A DNA stretch of 64,000 nucleotides from Pectinatus brassicae (lineage in GTDB: Bacteria > Bacillota > Negativicutes > Selenomonadales > Selenomonadaceae): NCBI RefSeq assembly GCF_014201835.1, contig NZ_JACHFH010000018.1, positions 1 to 64,000 on the forward strand, in the 5' to 3' direction. Below are positions 51,996-60,986 of the stretch, one piece after another; position 1 is the first letter of the stretch; the number at the start of each line of letters is the position of its first letter. The notes below the pieces were generated by a model. The model saw nothing but the letters and a program-made list of their open reading frames with translations, was not told where the DNA came from and made no database searches. Both the position numbers and the translations under genes were made by a program.

Positions 51996-52298
51996 ATGGA
52001 TGAAAAAAAGAATGAAACTCATGTTCCCGACAAAAAAGCTGTAGCGCTTCGTTACCGCGATAAAGAAGGCAAAGCTCCAAAAGTAGTTGCCAAAGGACGT
52101 GGCTATACTGCTGAAAGTATTTTACAAGCAGCGCAAAGAAACTCAGTACCAATATATCAAGATAAAACACTAGTAAGCATGCTTATGGCATTGGAATTAG
52201 ACCGTGAAATCCCACCGGAGCTCTACGCTGTTGTTGCTGAAATTCTAGCCTATGTTTATCGTATTGATAAACGCAAAAAACCGGATATAAAACTATGA
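51996..52298 (+). CDS. ylqH: YlqH, stand-alone FlhB C-terminal domain homologue
   Basis: A 100-residue soluble protein like the cytoplasmic C-terminal half of FlhB/YscU. KKAVALRYRDKEGKAPKVVAKGRGYTA matches the sequence after the FlhB autocleavage site; residues 6-9 read NETH where FlhB has NPTH, so self-cleavage is not expected. The VPIYQDKTLVSMLMALELDREIPPELY segment is the usual switch-protein core. No membrane domain. It follows the FliK-like gene by 20 bases and overlaps yraN as ATGA. Confidence 0.85.
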   Translation: MDEKKNETHVPDKKAVALRYRDKEGKAPKVVAKGRGYTAESILQAAQRNSVPIYQDKTLVSMLMALELDREIPPELYAVVAEILAYVYRIDKRKKPDIKL

Positions 52299-52651
52299 AT
52301 AACAAAGAAAAGGGCTTTCTTGGCGAAAAATACGCCTGCCAATATTTGCAGCAAAAACATTACACTATTTTAGCAGTTAACTTTTCCTGCCGCCAAGGTG
52401 AAATTGATATAATTGCCAAAAAAGATAATCTTATTGCTTTTATTGAAGTAAAGACACGAAAAAATGATAAATTTGGTACAGCTAGCCAAGCTGTAAACTA
52501 TCTTAAACAAAAAAAAATTATCCACACAGCCCGTATATATATCAGTCAGCATCCAGCGGCTGTTAATTATCGTTTTGACATTATAGAAATTTATTATTCA
52601 AGTTCTGATAATTATAAACTGCAGCATATAAAAGGAGCGTTTGAAATTTAA
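52295..52651 (+). CDS. yraN: YraN family protein (UPF0102)
   Basis: A 118-residue member of the restriction endonuclease-like superfamily. KGFLGEKYACQYLQQKHYTIL and the nuclease-like core GEIDIIAKKDNLIAFIEVKTR (Asp and ExK) are present. Biological role unsettled. It often lies between rnhB and comM. Confidence 0.9.
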   Translation: MNNKEKGFLGEKYACQYLQQKHYTILAVNFSCRQGEIDIIAKKDNLIAFIEVKTRKNDKFGTASQAVNYLKQKKIIHTARIYISQHPAAVNYRFDIIEIYYSSSDNYKLQHIKGAFEI

Positions 52652-53225
52652 TTATATGAAAAAAAGACGTATTATTGTCGGTATAACTGGTGCCAGCGGT
52701 TCCATTTATGCCCTGACATTCTTAAAAATATTAAAATCTCTTGATATCGAAACACATGTAGTCATCACTCATTCCGGTGTTAATGTCCTGCAATATGAGT
52801 GTGATATAACTATTAATGATATCAAAAAATATGCCAGCTATATTTATGATGTTGATAATGTTGGTGCTGCTATTGCCAGCGGCTCATTTTTGTCTGAGGC
52901 AATGGTTATTCTTCCCTGTTCAATGAAAACAATTGCTTCAATTGCCAGTGGCGTATCAGATAATCTTTTGACCAGAGCTGCCGATGTTACCATCAAAGAA
53001 GACCGAAAACTTGTGATTGTCCCACGCGAAACACCATTTAGTGCCATCCATTTGGAAAATATGTTGAAACTTACCCGTCTTGGCATAAAAATTATTCCGG
53101 CTTGTCCAGGATTTTATCATAAACCACAAACCGTTGATGACATTGTAAATATTATGGTTGGTAAAATCTGTGACCAGCTCCAAATCGAACATAATTTATT
53201 TACTCGCTGGACTGGAGATATGTAA
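52641..53225 (+). CDS. ubiX: UbiX/Pad1-type flavin prenyltransferase
   Basis: About 190 residues; makes prenylated FMN for UbiD-type decarboxylases. IIVGITGASGSIYALTFLK binds FMN; ILPCSMKTIASIASGVSDNLLTRAADV and RETPFSAIHLENMLKLTRLG are family blocks. Start ambiguous: TTG 52641 is three bases after GGAG, while ATG 52656 gives the usual N terminus but is 18 bases away. It overlaps yraN. No ubiD is nearby. Confidence 0.88.
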   Translation: MKFNYMKKRRIIVGITGASGSIYALTFLKILKSLDIETHVVITHSGVNVLQYECDITINDIKKYASYIYDVDNVGAAIASGSFLSEAMVILPCSMKTIASIASGVSDNLLTRAADVTIKEDRKLVIVPRETPFSAIHLENMLKLTRLGIKIIPACPGFYHKPQTVDDIVNIMVGKICDQLQIEHNLFTRWTGDM

Positions 53226-53248
53226 CTACAGTAAAGAAGGTGGCTTTA

Positions 53249-54769
53249 TTGTTTGCTAAAACATTCGGTGCTACAACAGCAGGTATTGACGGTATTCTAA
53301 TCGAAGTAGAAGCAGATGTATCAAGTGGTCTGCCGGGTTTTGAAATAGTTGGTCTGCCTGATGCGGCTGTAAAAGAAGCTAAGGAACGCGTACGCACAGC
53401 TATAAAAAACAGCGGCATCAAATTACCAGCACGCAAAATAACCATAAATCTGGCACCAGCTGATTTAAAAAAGGATAGCAGTGGTCTTGACTTACCAATA
53501 GCTGTTGCCATACTGACAGCTTACGGTATTTTACCAGCTACGCATTCACAGTCAGCTATGTTTACAGGTGAATTATCATTAGAAGGACAGTTAAGACCCG
53601 TACACGGCATTTTACCAATGGCCATAAGATGCCATGCTAAAAATATCAACGAATTTTTTCTGCCTGCCGGCAATGAACAAGAAGCTTTGCTGGTGGATGA
53701 TTTAAAAATTTTTCCACTCACTAAATTAATCGATATAATAAATCATTTTACTGGCAAAAACAAACTGTCTATTGCTGTTAAAAAAGACCTGTCTGAAAAC
53801 ACAATTATTTACGAGGATTTTTCTGATGTCCAAGGACAGTTTGCCGCTAAACGAGCCTTAGAAATTGCCGCTGCCGGCGGACATAACATTCTTATGTGCG
53901 GCGCTCCCGGCACAGGAAAAACCATGCTGGCCAGACGCACCGCAACTATCCTGCCGACATTATCACGTCAGGAAGCCCTTGAAGTAACAAAAATATACAG
54001 CATCGCGGGATTTCTAAAAAAAGGCTGTGGTTTAATCAGCCAACGCCCCTTTCGCAGCCCGCACCACACTATTTCCAATGCTGGTATGATTGGCGGCGGC
54101 AGTATTCCCAAACCCGGTGAAGTAACACTTAGCCATAATGGTGTATTATTTCTCGATGAACTGCCGGAATTTGGCAAATCTACACTGGAAGTTCTGCGCC
54201 AGCCACTTGAGGATAGAAAAATATCTATCGCCCGAGCCAATGCCTCTTATACCTTTCCCTCAAATTTTATTTTAATTGCAAGTATGAATCCGTGTCCGTG
54301 CGGTTATCTAGGCGATAATTTACATTCATGCAGCTGCACGCCAACTGAAATTAAACGCTATACCAAGAAAATATCCGGCCCGCTTTTAGACCGTATTGAC
54401 ATTCATATCCAAGTACCACGCGTTAACTATACCGATTTAGTAAACGAAAAAAAAACTGAAAGCTCGGCCAGTATACGAAAACGTGTTGAATATGCCCGCC
54501 AAAAACAAATTCAGCGCCTTAGCTCTTATCATTTATACTGTAATTCACAAATGAATCATGCCCTGTTAAAAGAATTCTGCTGTTTAACTCCTGCTGCCCA
54601 AAATATGCTAAAGATGATTTTTGAACGCATGAAATTAAGCGCCCGTTCCTATGACCGCTTGATAAAAGTGAGCCAGACTATTGCTGATCTGGCTGATTCC
54701 AAGGTTATTACCGATCAGCATGTAGCTGAGGCTGTTCAATTTCACAGCACTATTAATAATAATATTTAG
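53249..54769 (+). CDS. comM: YifB/ComM family Mg-chelatase-like AAA+ ATPase
   Basis: About 506 residues. An N-terminal Lon-like fold (IDGILIEVEADVSSGLPGFEIVGLPD) precedes an AAA+ domain with GAPGTGKTMLARR, and a C-terminal lid region. It contains the FRSPHHTISNAGMIGGG block and a cysteine-rich CPCGYLGDNLHSCSC segment. ComM is a helicase that extends recombination during natural transformation in other bacteria. TTG 53249 is eight bases after GAAGG and gives a standard N terminus; GTG 53240 lies too close. Competence use here is inferred. Confidence 0.92.
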   Translation: MFAKTFGATTAGIDGILIEVEADVSSGLPGFEIVGLPDAAVKEAKERVRTAIKNSGIKLPARKITINLAPADLKKDSSGLDLPIAVAILTAYGILPATHSQSAMFTGELSLEGQLRPVHGILPMAIRCHAKNINEFFLPAGNEQEALLVDDLKIFPLTKLIDIINHFTGKNKLSIAVKKDLSENTIIYEDFSDVQGQFAAKRALEIAAAGGHNILMCGAPGTGKTMLARRTATILPTLSRQEALEVTKIYSIAGFLKKGCGLISQRPFRSPHHTISNAGMIGGGSIPKPGEVTLSHNGVLFLDELPEFGKSTLEVLRQPLEDRKISIARANASYTFPSNFILIASMNPCPCGYLGDNLHSCSCTPTEIKRYTKKISGPLLDRIDIHIQVPRVNYTDLVNEKKTESSASIRKRVEYARQKQIQRLSSYHLYCNSQMNHALLKEFCCLTPAAQNMLKMIFERMKLSARSYDRLIKVSQTIADLADSKVITDQHVAEAVQFHSTINNNI

Positions 54770-54827
54770 TAATAATAAATGAAATTATCATTTATTATTT
54801 AATTCTACTAGTAAAGAAGGTATTAAT

Positions 54828-55691
54828 TTGACAATCTACACCGGTAAAACAAAAAATCTTGGTGTTATTGGTTACCCTGTTCATCACTCCTTATCGCCTG
54901 TTATCCAAAATACGGTACTGCAAAGCATGCATCTTGATTATGCTTATACCGCTCTTCCTGTTAAGGAAGAATTGCTTTGCGATGCCGTATTTGGTCTTAA
55001 AGCTTTAAATTTTACTGGTTTTAACGTAACTATTCCCCATAAAATCAATATTATGCAGTATCTTGATTTTATTGATGATGCCGCCCGCTTAATCGGTGCC
55101 GTCAATACCGTAGTCATAAAAGATAACAAATTATATGGTTATAATACTGACCACGAAGGTTTTATTAATGCCTTGCATGATAGAAAATTTTCCTTGGAAA
55201 ATAAGGTAGTAACCTTGCTGGGAGCTGGTGGTGCAGCCCGCGCCGTCATTTACAGCCTGCTTACTGCCGGTATAAAAAAACTTTACATTGGAGCCCGCAA
55301 CAAAGAAAAAGCACAAAAAACAGCCAATGATTTTTCCCATTTAGGAACAATTGAGGTCTGCAATTGGCAGGAGGAAAAATTTGCTGAATGGTTAACTCAG
55401 ACTGAACTTTTAGTAAACACCACACCGCTTGGTATGTATCCGTATACTGATGAAATGCCGCCAGTAAATCTTGCGATACTGCCAACTAATACACTTATCT
55501 ACGATATAATCTACACACCAGAAAAAACAAAACTGCTATTAGAAGCTGAAAAAAATAATCATACTATATTAAATGGTGAATATATGCTGGCCGGCCAAGG
55601 TGCCGCAGCATTAAAAAAATGGACTAATCGTACCGATATTGATATTGATCTTATGCGTATTGCCCTGCATAAATCATTAACAGGAAAATAA
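54828..55691 (+). CDS. aroE: Shikimate dehydrogenase
   Basis: A 287-residue NADPH-dependent enzyme reducing 3-dehydroshikimate. Substrate motif HSLSPVIQN and catalytic Lys in FNVTIPHKI; NADP-binding GAGGAARAVIYSL; the C-terminal NGEYMLAGQGAAAL block. TTG start with AAGAAGG upstream. The next gene begins one base after its stop, so aroE and the pilus operon are probably co-transcribed. Confidence 0.95.
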   Translation: MTIYTGKTKNLGVIGYPVHHSLSPVIQNTVLQSMHLDYAYTALPVKEELLCDAVFGLKALNFTGFNVTIPHKINIMQYLDFIDDAARLIGAVNTVVIKDNKLYGYNTDHEGFINALHDRKFSLENKVVTLLGAGGAARAVIYSLLTAGIKKLYIGARNKEKAQKTANDFSHLGTIEVCNWQEEKFAEWLTQTELLVNTTPLGMYPYTDEMPPVNLAILPTNTLIYDIIYTPEKTKLLLEAEKNNHTILNGEYMLAGQGAAALKKWTNRTDIDIDLMRIALHKSLTGK

Positions 55692-55692
55692 T

Positions 55693-56958
55693 ATGGATAC
55701 TAATAATTTATCGTTGAATGAGCTCGCAGAAAAAACTCTGCGCTCATTTAATACTTTGGTCAATACTTCCGCTGATATGACACTTAATATCAGCAGCTCG
55801 CCAATTGTGGGACTGGTCGATAGAATTTTAAATGACGCAATATTTAAAATTGCCAGTGATATTCATATTGAACCTACCAATACCATTCTCAATATTCGCT
55901 TTCGCATCGACGGTATGCTTTATAAATATGCTGCTTTATCACTGACGCTGCACCCTTTTATTATTGCCCGTTTAAAAATTATCAGTAAGCTAAACACCGT
56001 TGAAAAAAGAAAACCTCAGGATGGCAATTTGTCCTATTCGTATCTTGATAAAATCATAGATATCAGAATTGCCATTATCCCTACAATCTATGGTGAAAAA
56101 ATAGTTTTACGCTTATTAAACACTTCAGGCAAACTATTAAATATCAATGAATTAGATTTAAGTACTGCCAATAAACAGCTTTTTAAGAAACTGTATACAC
56201 GTCCCAGTGGGCTTATTTTAAATACCGGACCTGTAAACTCTGGCAAAACAACCACGCTTTATGCTGCCTTGCAGGAATTAAACAGTGTTGAAAAAAATAT
56301 TATGACCATTGAAGATCCCGTAGAATATAAACTTGAGGGCATAAATCAAGTACAGATTTATGAATCACAGGGATTAAATTTTAATACTGGATTGCGTGCC
56401 ATTTTACGGCAGGATCCCAGCATTATTTTAATTGGTGAAATACGTGATAATGATACTGCCAAAACAGCTGTACGAGCAGCTCTCACCGGGCATTTAGTTC
56501 TGTCCACACTGCATGCTTCCAATGCTGCCAGTGCTGTTTTGCGACTGCTCGATATGCAGATTGAACCATATTTGCTGTCTGCAACTTTAGCCGGCTGTTT
56601 ATCACAGCGTTTGGTCAGAAAAATTTGTCCCAACTGTATAGAATCATATGTTCCTGAAATAAATTCGACTGAATATAAATTTCTGCAAAAACATCATATT
56701 CACTATGATAAATTATATCGCGGTCGTGGCTGCAATAAATGCAATAACAGCGGTTACCATGGGCGAATTGCCATCCATGAAATTTTTTTGGCTAGCAAAG
56801 ATATCAAAAATGCTATTTATAATACAGCTGATTCCAATACTATTGAAAAACTAGCCCAGGAAAATGGCATGATTAGTCTTTTGCAGGATGGCCTTAATAA
56901 ATGTCTTGATCAGAAAACTACGCTTACAGAAATAATGAGGATAAATGATAATGACTAA
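55693..56958 (+). CDS. pilB: Type IV pilus / type II secretion assembly ATPase (PilB/GspE)
   Basis: A 421-residue hexameric assembly ATPase. Core motifs: DIHIEPTNTILNIRFRIDG, Walker A GPVNSGKTTT (K185; consensus GPTGSGKTT, so two changed positions), Walker B ILIGEIRDNDTA, and LSTLHASNAA. A zinc-binding tetracysteine is present: C312-C315 and C347-C350. It lacks most of the usual ~150-residue N-terminal domain, as in ComGA-like enzymes. First of the pilus cluster, directly after aroE. Confidence 0.92.
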   Translation: MDTNNLSLNELAEKTLRSFNTLVNTSADMTLNISSSPIVGLVDRILNDAIFKIASDIHIEPTNTILNIRFRIDGMLYKYAALSLTLHPFIIARLKIISKLNTVEKRKPQDGNLSYSYLDKIIDIRIAIIPTIYGEKIVLRLLNTSGKLLNINELDLSTANKQLFKKLYTRPSGLILNTGPVNSGKTTTLYAALQELNSVEKNIMTIEDPVEYKLEGINQVQIYESQGLNFNTGLRAILRQDPSIILIGEIRDNDTAKTAVRAALTGHLVLSTLHASNAASAVLRLLDMQIEPYLLSATLAGCLSQRLVRKICPNCIESYVPEINSTEYKFLQKHHIHYDKLYRGRGCNKCNNSGYHGRIAIHEIFLASKDIKNAIYNTADSNTIEKLAQENGMISLLQDGLNKCLDQKTTLTEIMRINDND

Positions 56959-57961
56959 TTGCAACGGTCTGGACAAATTAAAAAAATTACTGTCTTTAGT
57001 TAAAGATACTTGCTCCGATATTCATATAAGCGAAAATAATTATTCTTTTTGCCGCATTAATGGTTTATTGAATAAATTATCGGAAAATTTCATCTTTTAT
57101 AACAAAGATATAACTGAACTATTAGCACTTTTTTTAACAAAAGACACCCAGTCTATTTTTGCCAAAAAACATTTTATTGATTTATCTTATATCATTAATG
57201 GTCAGCGTTTACGTATCAGTATTTATCAGCAAAACAATCAAATAGCGCTTGCGCTGCGTCTCATAAGTAATAATATTCCTGACCTGACAATCAACGAATA
57301 TCCTAGTATTTTGCAGACCCTGGCCCTAAAAAACAGTGGCCTTATTTTGCTAACAGGTCCTTCCGGCTGTGGTAAATCAACAACACTTGCAGCCATGATC
57401 AAATACCGTTTGCAGAAAAATCCCTGCCATGTAATAACCTTGGAAGATCCCATTGAATATATACTAAAATCTACTACAGGGCTCGTTCACCAACGAGAAT
57501 ATCGGCGTGATTTTTCTTCTTTTTCCCAGGCTATAAAAAGTGCCTTAAGACAGGATCCTGATGTTTTACTTATCGGGGAGATACGTGATTATAAAACAAT
57601 GCATACCGCTCTTACTGCTGCTCAAACTGGTCATTTAGTGCTGTCAACACTGCATACCTCAAGCGTTGTCGAATCCATTATCCGTATAGAAGGCTTTTTT
57701 GAACAGGCACAGCGTGAAGCTATTCGACTGGAACTTTCCCTGACATTACAGGCTGTCATCAGCCAAAAACTACTATTATCAACTAATGAACGCCGCTGTT
57801 GTGCCATGGAAATACTCACCAGCAATGATGCCGTGCGTAATCTAATTATTAATGGCAAGCCACAGCAATTATCATCGATAATCCAAACTAATAAACAAGA
57901 TGGCATGCAGACCTTATCAATGTCCATTAAATATTTACGCGATAATAATCTACTTATCTAA
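56945..57961 (+). CDS. pilT: Type IV pilus retraction ATPase PilT
   Basis: A 338-residue PilT-type motor that depolymerises pili. Walker A GPSGCGKSTTLAAM (K144), Walker B DVLLIGEIRDYKTM, His box HLVLSTLHTSS, and the PilT-specific AVRNLIINGK and QDGMQTLSMSI segments near the C terminus. It overlaps pilB by 14 bases; AGG lies four bases before the ATG. The presence of PilT suggests a retractable pilus rather than a pure secretion pseudopilus. Confidence 0.92.
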   Translation: MIMTNCNGLDKLKKLLSLVKDTCSDIHISENNYSFCRINGLLNKLSENFIFYNKDITELLALFLTKDTQSIFAKKHFIDLSYIINGQRLRISIYQQNNQIALALRLISNNIPDLTINEYPSILQTLALKNSGLILLTGPSGCGKSTTLAAMIKYRLQKNPCHVITLEDPIEYILKSTTGLVHQREYRRDFSSFSQAIKSALRQDPDVLLIGEIRDYKTMHTALTAAQTGHLVLSTLHTSSVVESIIRIEGFFEQAQREAIRLELSLTLQAVISQKLLLSTNERRCCAMEILTSNDAVRNLIINGKPQQLSSIIQTNKQDGMQTLSMSIKYLRDNNLLI

Positions 57962-57984
57962 TTTTTACAGGAGGAACGCCCACT

Positions 57985-59199
57985 GTGAAAAAATTTATTT
58001 ATCAGGTAAAAAATCCCCAAGGACAAAATATTTCCGGGCAATTGTTCGCTGAATCAATTGATAATGCTATAGAACTTTTATATTCACAAAAATATTTCAT
58101 CTTAGAACTTAAGGAAAAAAAGAAAAGTCTTTTCCTGCCTCCCATTATTGTTCCCCAGCGCCAAGTACCGATGAAAATTATAATAGCTTTTTGCCGCCAG
58201 CTCAGCTTAATGCTAAAATCGGGTATCCCCTTGGATGAAGCTGTTTATGCCATAAATAAACAGGTCCAGAACAAAGTTTTTAAAAATATACTCGATGCTG
58301 TTTTTTTACAGCTAGAAACGGGTAAGACACTTTTCAGTAGTTTTTACCGCAATAAATCATATCTGCCAAGTAGTCTTTTATCACTTATTAATATTGGTGA
58401 AATCAGTGGCAATCTGGATATAGTTTTAGAAAAAACAGCCTCTTATCTGGAGCAGGATTATTTAGCTAAAGAAAAAATAAAAACTGCTGCCATTTATCCA
58501 TTTATACTGCTCAGTATATTTTTCATAACAGCTTTTATTATGTTTAACTTTGTCCTGCCAATATTCGCGTCCCTGCTATACTCATTAAATGTCCCTCTTC
58601 CCTTTATAACCAAAAGCATTTTATTTATTGGTGATTTTATTGCTAATCATAATATTACACTGCTGTTATTACTATGTCTTACTATCTTCTGCAGTAAATT
58701 ATTATGGCAAAAAACACTATATAAACTATTATTTTATAAGTTTATTTTTAAATTACCTATATGGGGACAATTAATTTTAAAACTTAATCTATTGCAATTG
58801 AGCAATGATTTTTCAATAATGTTATCGGCTGGTGTCCCAATCGACAAAACACTCTATACATTATATAGCAACTGCCAAAATATTTATTTTAAAAATATTT
58901 TGCGCCAAGCCCTAGCTGATGTTCAAAAAGGCTTTAGCTTATCGGACGCCTTAATAAAGCACCAAATATTTCCGCCATTTTTTCTGCAAATGCTGATAAC
59001 TGGTGAAAAAAGCGGCAATCTGCCTCAAATACTAGATCAAGCAGCTGCTTTTTATCAAGAAGATGTTGATACTGCCTATAAAAGACTTCTTGCTGTTGCT
59101 GAACCTGCAATGATTATAATTTTATCGTTACTTATTGGTGCTTTTATAATCGGTATTGCCCTGCCCATGTTTGATGCTGCTACTCATATCCCAATGTAA
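57985..59199 (+). CDS. pilC: Type IV pilus platform protein PilC/GspF
   Basis: A 404-residue inner-membrane platform protein with two duplicated GspF cytoplasmic domains, each followed by membrane segments (near 170-195, 215-240 and 370-395). CRQLSLMLKSGIPLDEAVYAI and the repeat LSNDFSIMLSAGVPIDKTLY mark the duplication; LITGEKSGNLPQILDQAA is the second family box. GTG start with GGAGG upstream. Confidence 0.92.
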   Translation: MKKFIYQVKNPQGQNISGQLFAESIDNAIELLYSQKYFILELKEKKKSLFLPPIIVPQRQVPMKIIIAFCRQLSLMLKSGIPLDEAVYAINKQVQNKVFKNILDAVFLQLETGKTLFSSFYRNKSYLPSSLLSLINIGEISGNLDIVLEKTASYLEQDYLAKEKIKTAAIYPFILLSIFFITAFIMFNFVLPIFASLLYSLNVPLPFITKSILFIGDFIANHNITLLLLLCLTIFCSKLLWQKTLYKLLFYKFIFKLPIWGQLILKLNLLQLSNDFSIMLSAGVPIDKTLYTLYSNCQNIYFKNILRQALADVQKGFSLSDALIKHQIFPPFFLQMLITGEKSGNLPQILDQAAAFYQEDVDTAYKRLLAVAEPAMIIILSLLIGAFIIGIALPMFDAATHIPM

Positions 59200-59235
59200 A
59201 AATGCTAATAATTTATCAAAGGAGACTCTAAATCA

Positions 59236-59634
59236 ATGAAAAAATCTTTGCTTAAAGATCAGCGTGGTTTTACCCTGCTGGAAATGATGATTGTAATAGT
59301 AATTCTGGGAACTTTAGCAACCCTAGCCATACCTAAATTCACTAATTCTCTGGCATTAGCCAATACTGCCAAAGTGCAGTCAGATTTACAAACATTAAAT
59401 ACTTCCATCACAATGTATCTAATGCAGCATGGTCATTATCCTCAAAATCTCCAAACTGATTTAGCCGAATACGTTGATGATATTGAAAATTTGGCTCCGC
59501 CACAAGGTGAATGTTATCTGCGCAGCGGTGAAAAATTAAAAATAACTACTGCCACTTACAGTCTTGATAACTCTCTGGAATTTGCCTTGTGTCAAAATCA
59601 TCCCTTAAAAGACTTTGGCAGTGTACCAAAATGA
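59236..59634 (+). CDS. Type IV major pilin-like prepilin
   Basis: A 132-residue class III-signal protein: 11-residue basic leader ending in Gly, then FTLLEMMIVIVILGTLATLAIPKF, with Phe at +1 and Glu at +5. A C-terminal globular domain has two cysteines (GECYLRS and LCQNHP) that could form a D-region disulfide. By position and intact signal it is the best candidate for the main pilus subunit. It resembles ComGC/PilE-like pilins. Confidence 0.88.
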   Translation: MKKSLLKDQRGFTLLEMMIVIVILGTLATLAIPKFTNSLALANTAKVQSDLQTLNTSITMYLMQHGHYPQNLQTDLAEYVDDIENLAPPQGECYLRSGEKLKITTATYSLDNSLEFALCQNHPLKDFGSVPK

Positions 59635-60158
59635 TTATTAAATATTTGCATTCTTATATAATATTACCCACTATTTTTTATGTTACTTTTACTGCTATAA
59701 ATATTTCCAATATCTGTGTTATTGCCATATTCATTTTACTAATAAAAATAGCCTATATCGACTATAAAACTTATATCATTCCCAATAAAGCTCTTATTAT
59801 ACTGTTTATCCCCTGCATTATATACCAACTAACCAAAACACCTTATACAAGCATTGGTGAAATAATTTTAGGAGTTTTATTTATAAGTATTATATTCTTA
59901 CCAGTATATTTTTTTTCTGATTCGCTGGGTGGCGGTGATATCAAATTATGTTACTGTTTAGGATTTTGGCTGTCATATCCGGCAATAGTATTAACTATTA
60001 ATCTAGCCTTTATCTTTGGATTGTTAACAGCAGTTTATCTTCTGCTCGCAAATAAATATCAACGCAATTTACGAATTCCCTTTGCCCCGTTTTTAACACT
60101 AGCAGCTTTAATCATTTATTTTAGTTATAATTATCTGCACTATTTTATTTTTCTATAG
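59631..60158 (+). CDS. Prepilin peptidase (A24), peptidase domain only
   Basis: About 175 residues of mostly membrane helices. The two catalytic aspartates are in IAYIDYKTYIIPNK and the GGGDIKL motif (GxGD). The N-terminal methyltransferase/zinc domain of PilD-type enzymes is absent, so it may cleave leaders without N-methylating the pilin, or another enzyme does it. ATG 59631 overlaps the pilin stop as ATGA. Confidence 0.85.
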   Translation: MIIKYLHSYIILPTIFYVTFTAINISNICVIAIFILLIKIAYIDYKTYIIPNKALIILFIPCIIYQLTKTPYTSIGEIILGVLFISIIFLPVYFFSDSLGGGDIKLCYCLGFWLSYPAIVLTINLAFIFGLLTAVYLLLANKYQRNLRIPFAPFLTLAALIIYFSYNYLHYFIFL

Positions 60159-60166
60159 GCTGCACT

Positions 60167-60613
60167 ATGAAAAACAATAATCACGGCTTTATTTATATTG
60201 ATTTACTGGCTGGACTATCTGTTGCCGCCTTATTTTTTCTGCTTATTCATCCTAAAATTTTACTTACGCCCAGTATGCAGATAAATGCACAGGCACAGTA
60301 TTTAGTAAGCAATATTCGTCTTATCCAGGAAAAAAATTATTCGCAGCCCATACAAAAGAATTACCTGCAGCGCGCCTATATCCGCATAAATAAAACTTCC
60401 TATGATATATATAATAACGCTTCTGCATCAGCTGTCACTATCAATATGCCGTCTGGTATACAATTAGACGCCAACCATGATGGTATTATTTTATTTAATT
60501 TTGCCGATAAATATACAGCTTCTGCTATAACTATTAAAATTTATTCTACAGATAATCAATACATTCGCAAGGTTATTATAAATTCATATGGCCGCATAAG
60601 GATTGATGATTAA
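60167..60613 (+). CDS. Minor pilin-like protein (GspH-like), Asp at +5
   Basis: 148 residues: a short leader MKNNNHG, then FIYIDLLAGLSVAALFFLL. The pilin signal is recognisable but Asp replaces the usual Glu at +5. The rest is predicted beta-rich and globular. By order and length it resembles GspH/FimT-type minor pilins. Its sequence is too divergent to name. Confidence 0.65.
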   Translation: MKNNNHGFIYIDLLAGLSVAALFFLLIHPKILLTPSMQINAQAQYLVSNIRLIQEKNYSQPIQKNYLQRAYIRINKTSYDIYNNASASAVTINMPSGIQLDANHDGIILFNFADKYTASAITIKIYSTDNQYIRKVIINSYGRIRIDD

Positions 60614-60614
60614 T

Positions 60615-60986
60615 ATGAATCAGCATGGTTATATTGGTTTACTGCAAATTATTATTCTCAGCATACTCTTAACTGCTGCCAGCAGTATTTTTCTTAGCTG
60701 GAAAGCATACAGCCGTTCCCAGACTAACGAAGATGCCCATCTTACCGCTATTTATCTGGCACAAAAAGAAATAAGTTTAGCCGAAGAATACTTATTTTAT
60801 ATTTCACCGTATTTTACCGGCTCCTTAAACAATCAGCAGATAAACTTAAATAATTTCACCTTTACTATAAAAACAATTATAACAACCGATAATCACCTAA
60901 AAAAAATAACTACCCATATTAACTGGCAGTTAAATAATAATTCCCATGAATATACACTTATAAAGACGGTATATATAAATGAATAA
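60615..60986 (+). CDS. Minor pilin-like protein without Glu5
   Basis: 123 residues with a leader ending HG and a hydrophobic segment YIGLLQIIILSILLTAASSI; the +5 position is Leu. After it come AHLTAIYLAQKEISLAEEY (as in GspI/PilV-type minor pilins) and a small beta domain. Start uncertain: ATG 60615, or ATG 60606 closer to an AAGGA site. It ends overlapping the next gene. Confidence 0.6.
   Translation: MNQHGYIGLLQIIILSILLTAASSIFLSWKAYSRSQTNEDAHLTAIYLAQKEISLAEEYLFYISPYFTGSLNNQQINLNNFTFTIKTIITTDNHLKKITTHINWQLNNNSHEYTLIKTVYINE

Noticed and set aside
53240-53248. GTG start for comM
   Set aside because: The GAAGG site would abut it; TTG 53249 gives correct spacing and the family N terminus.
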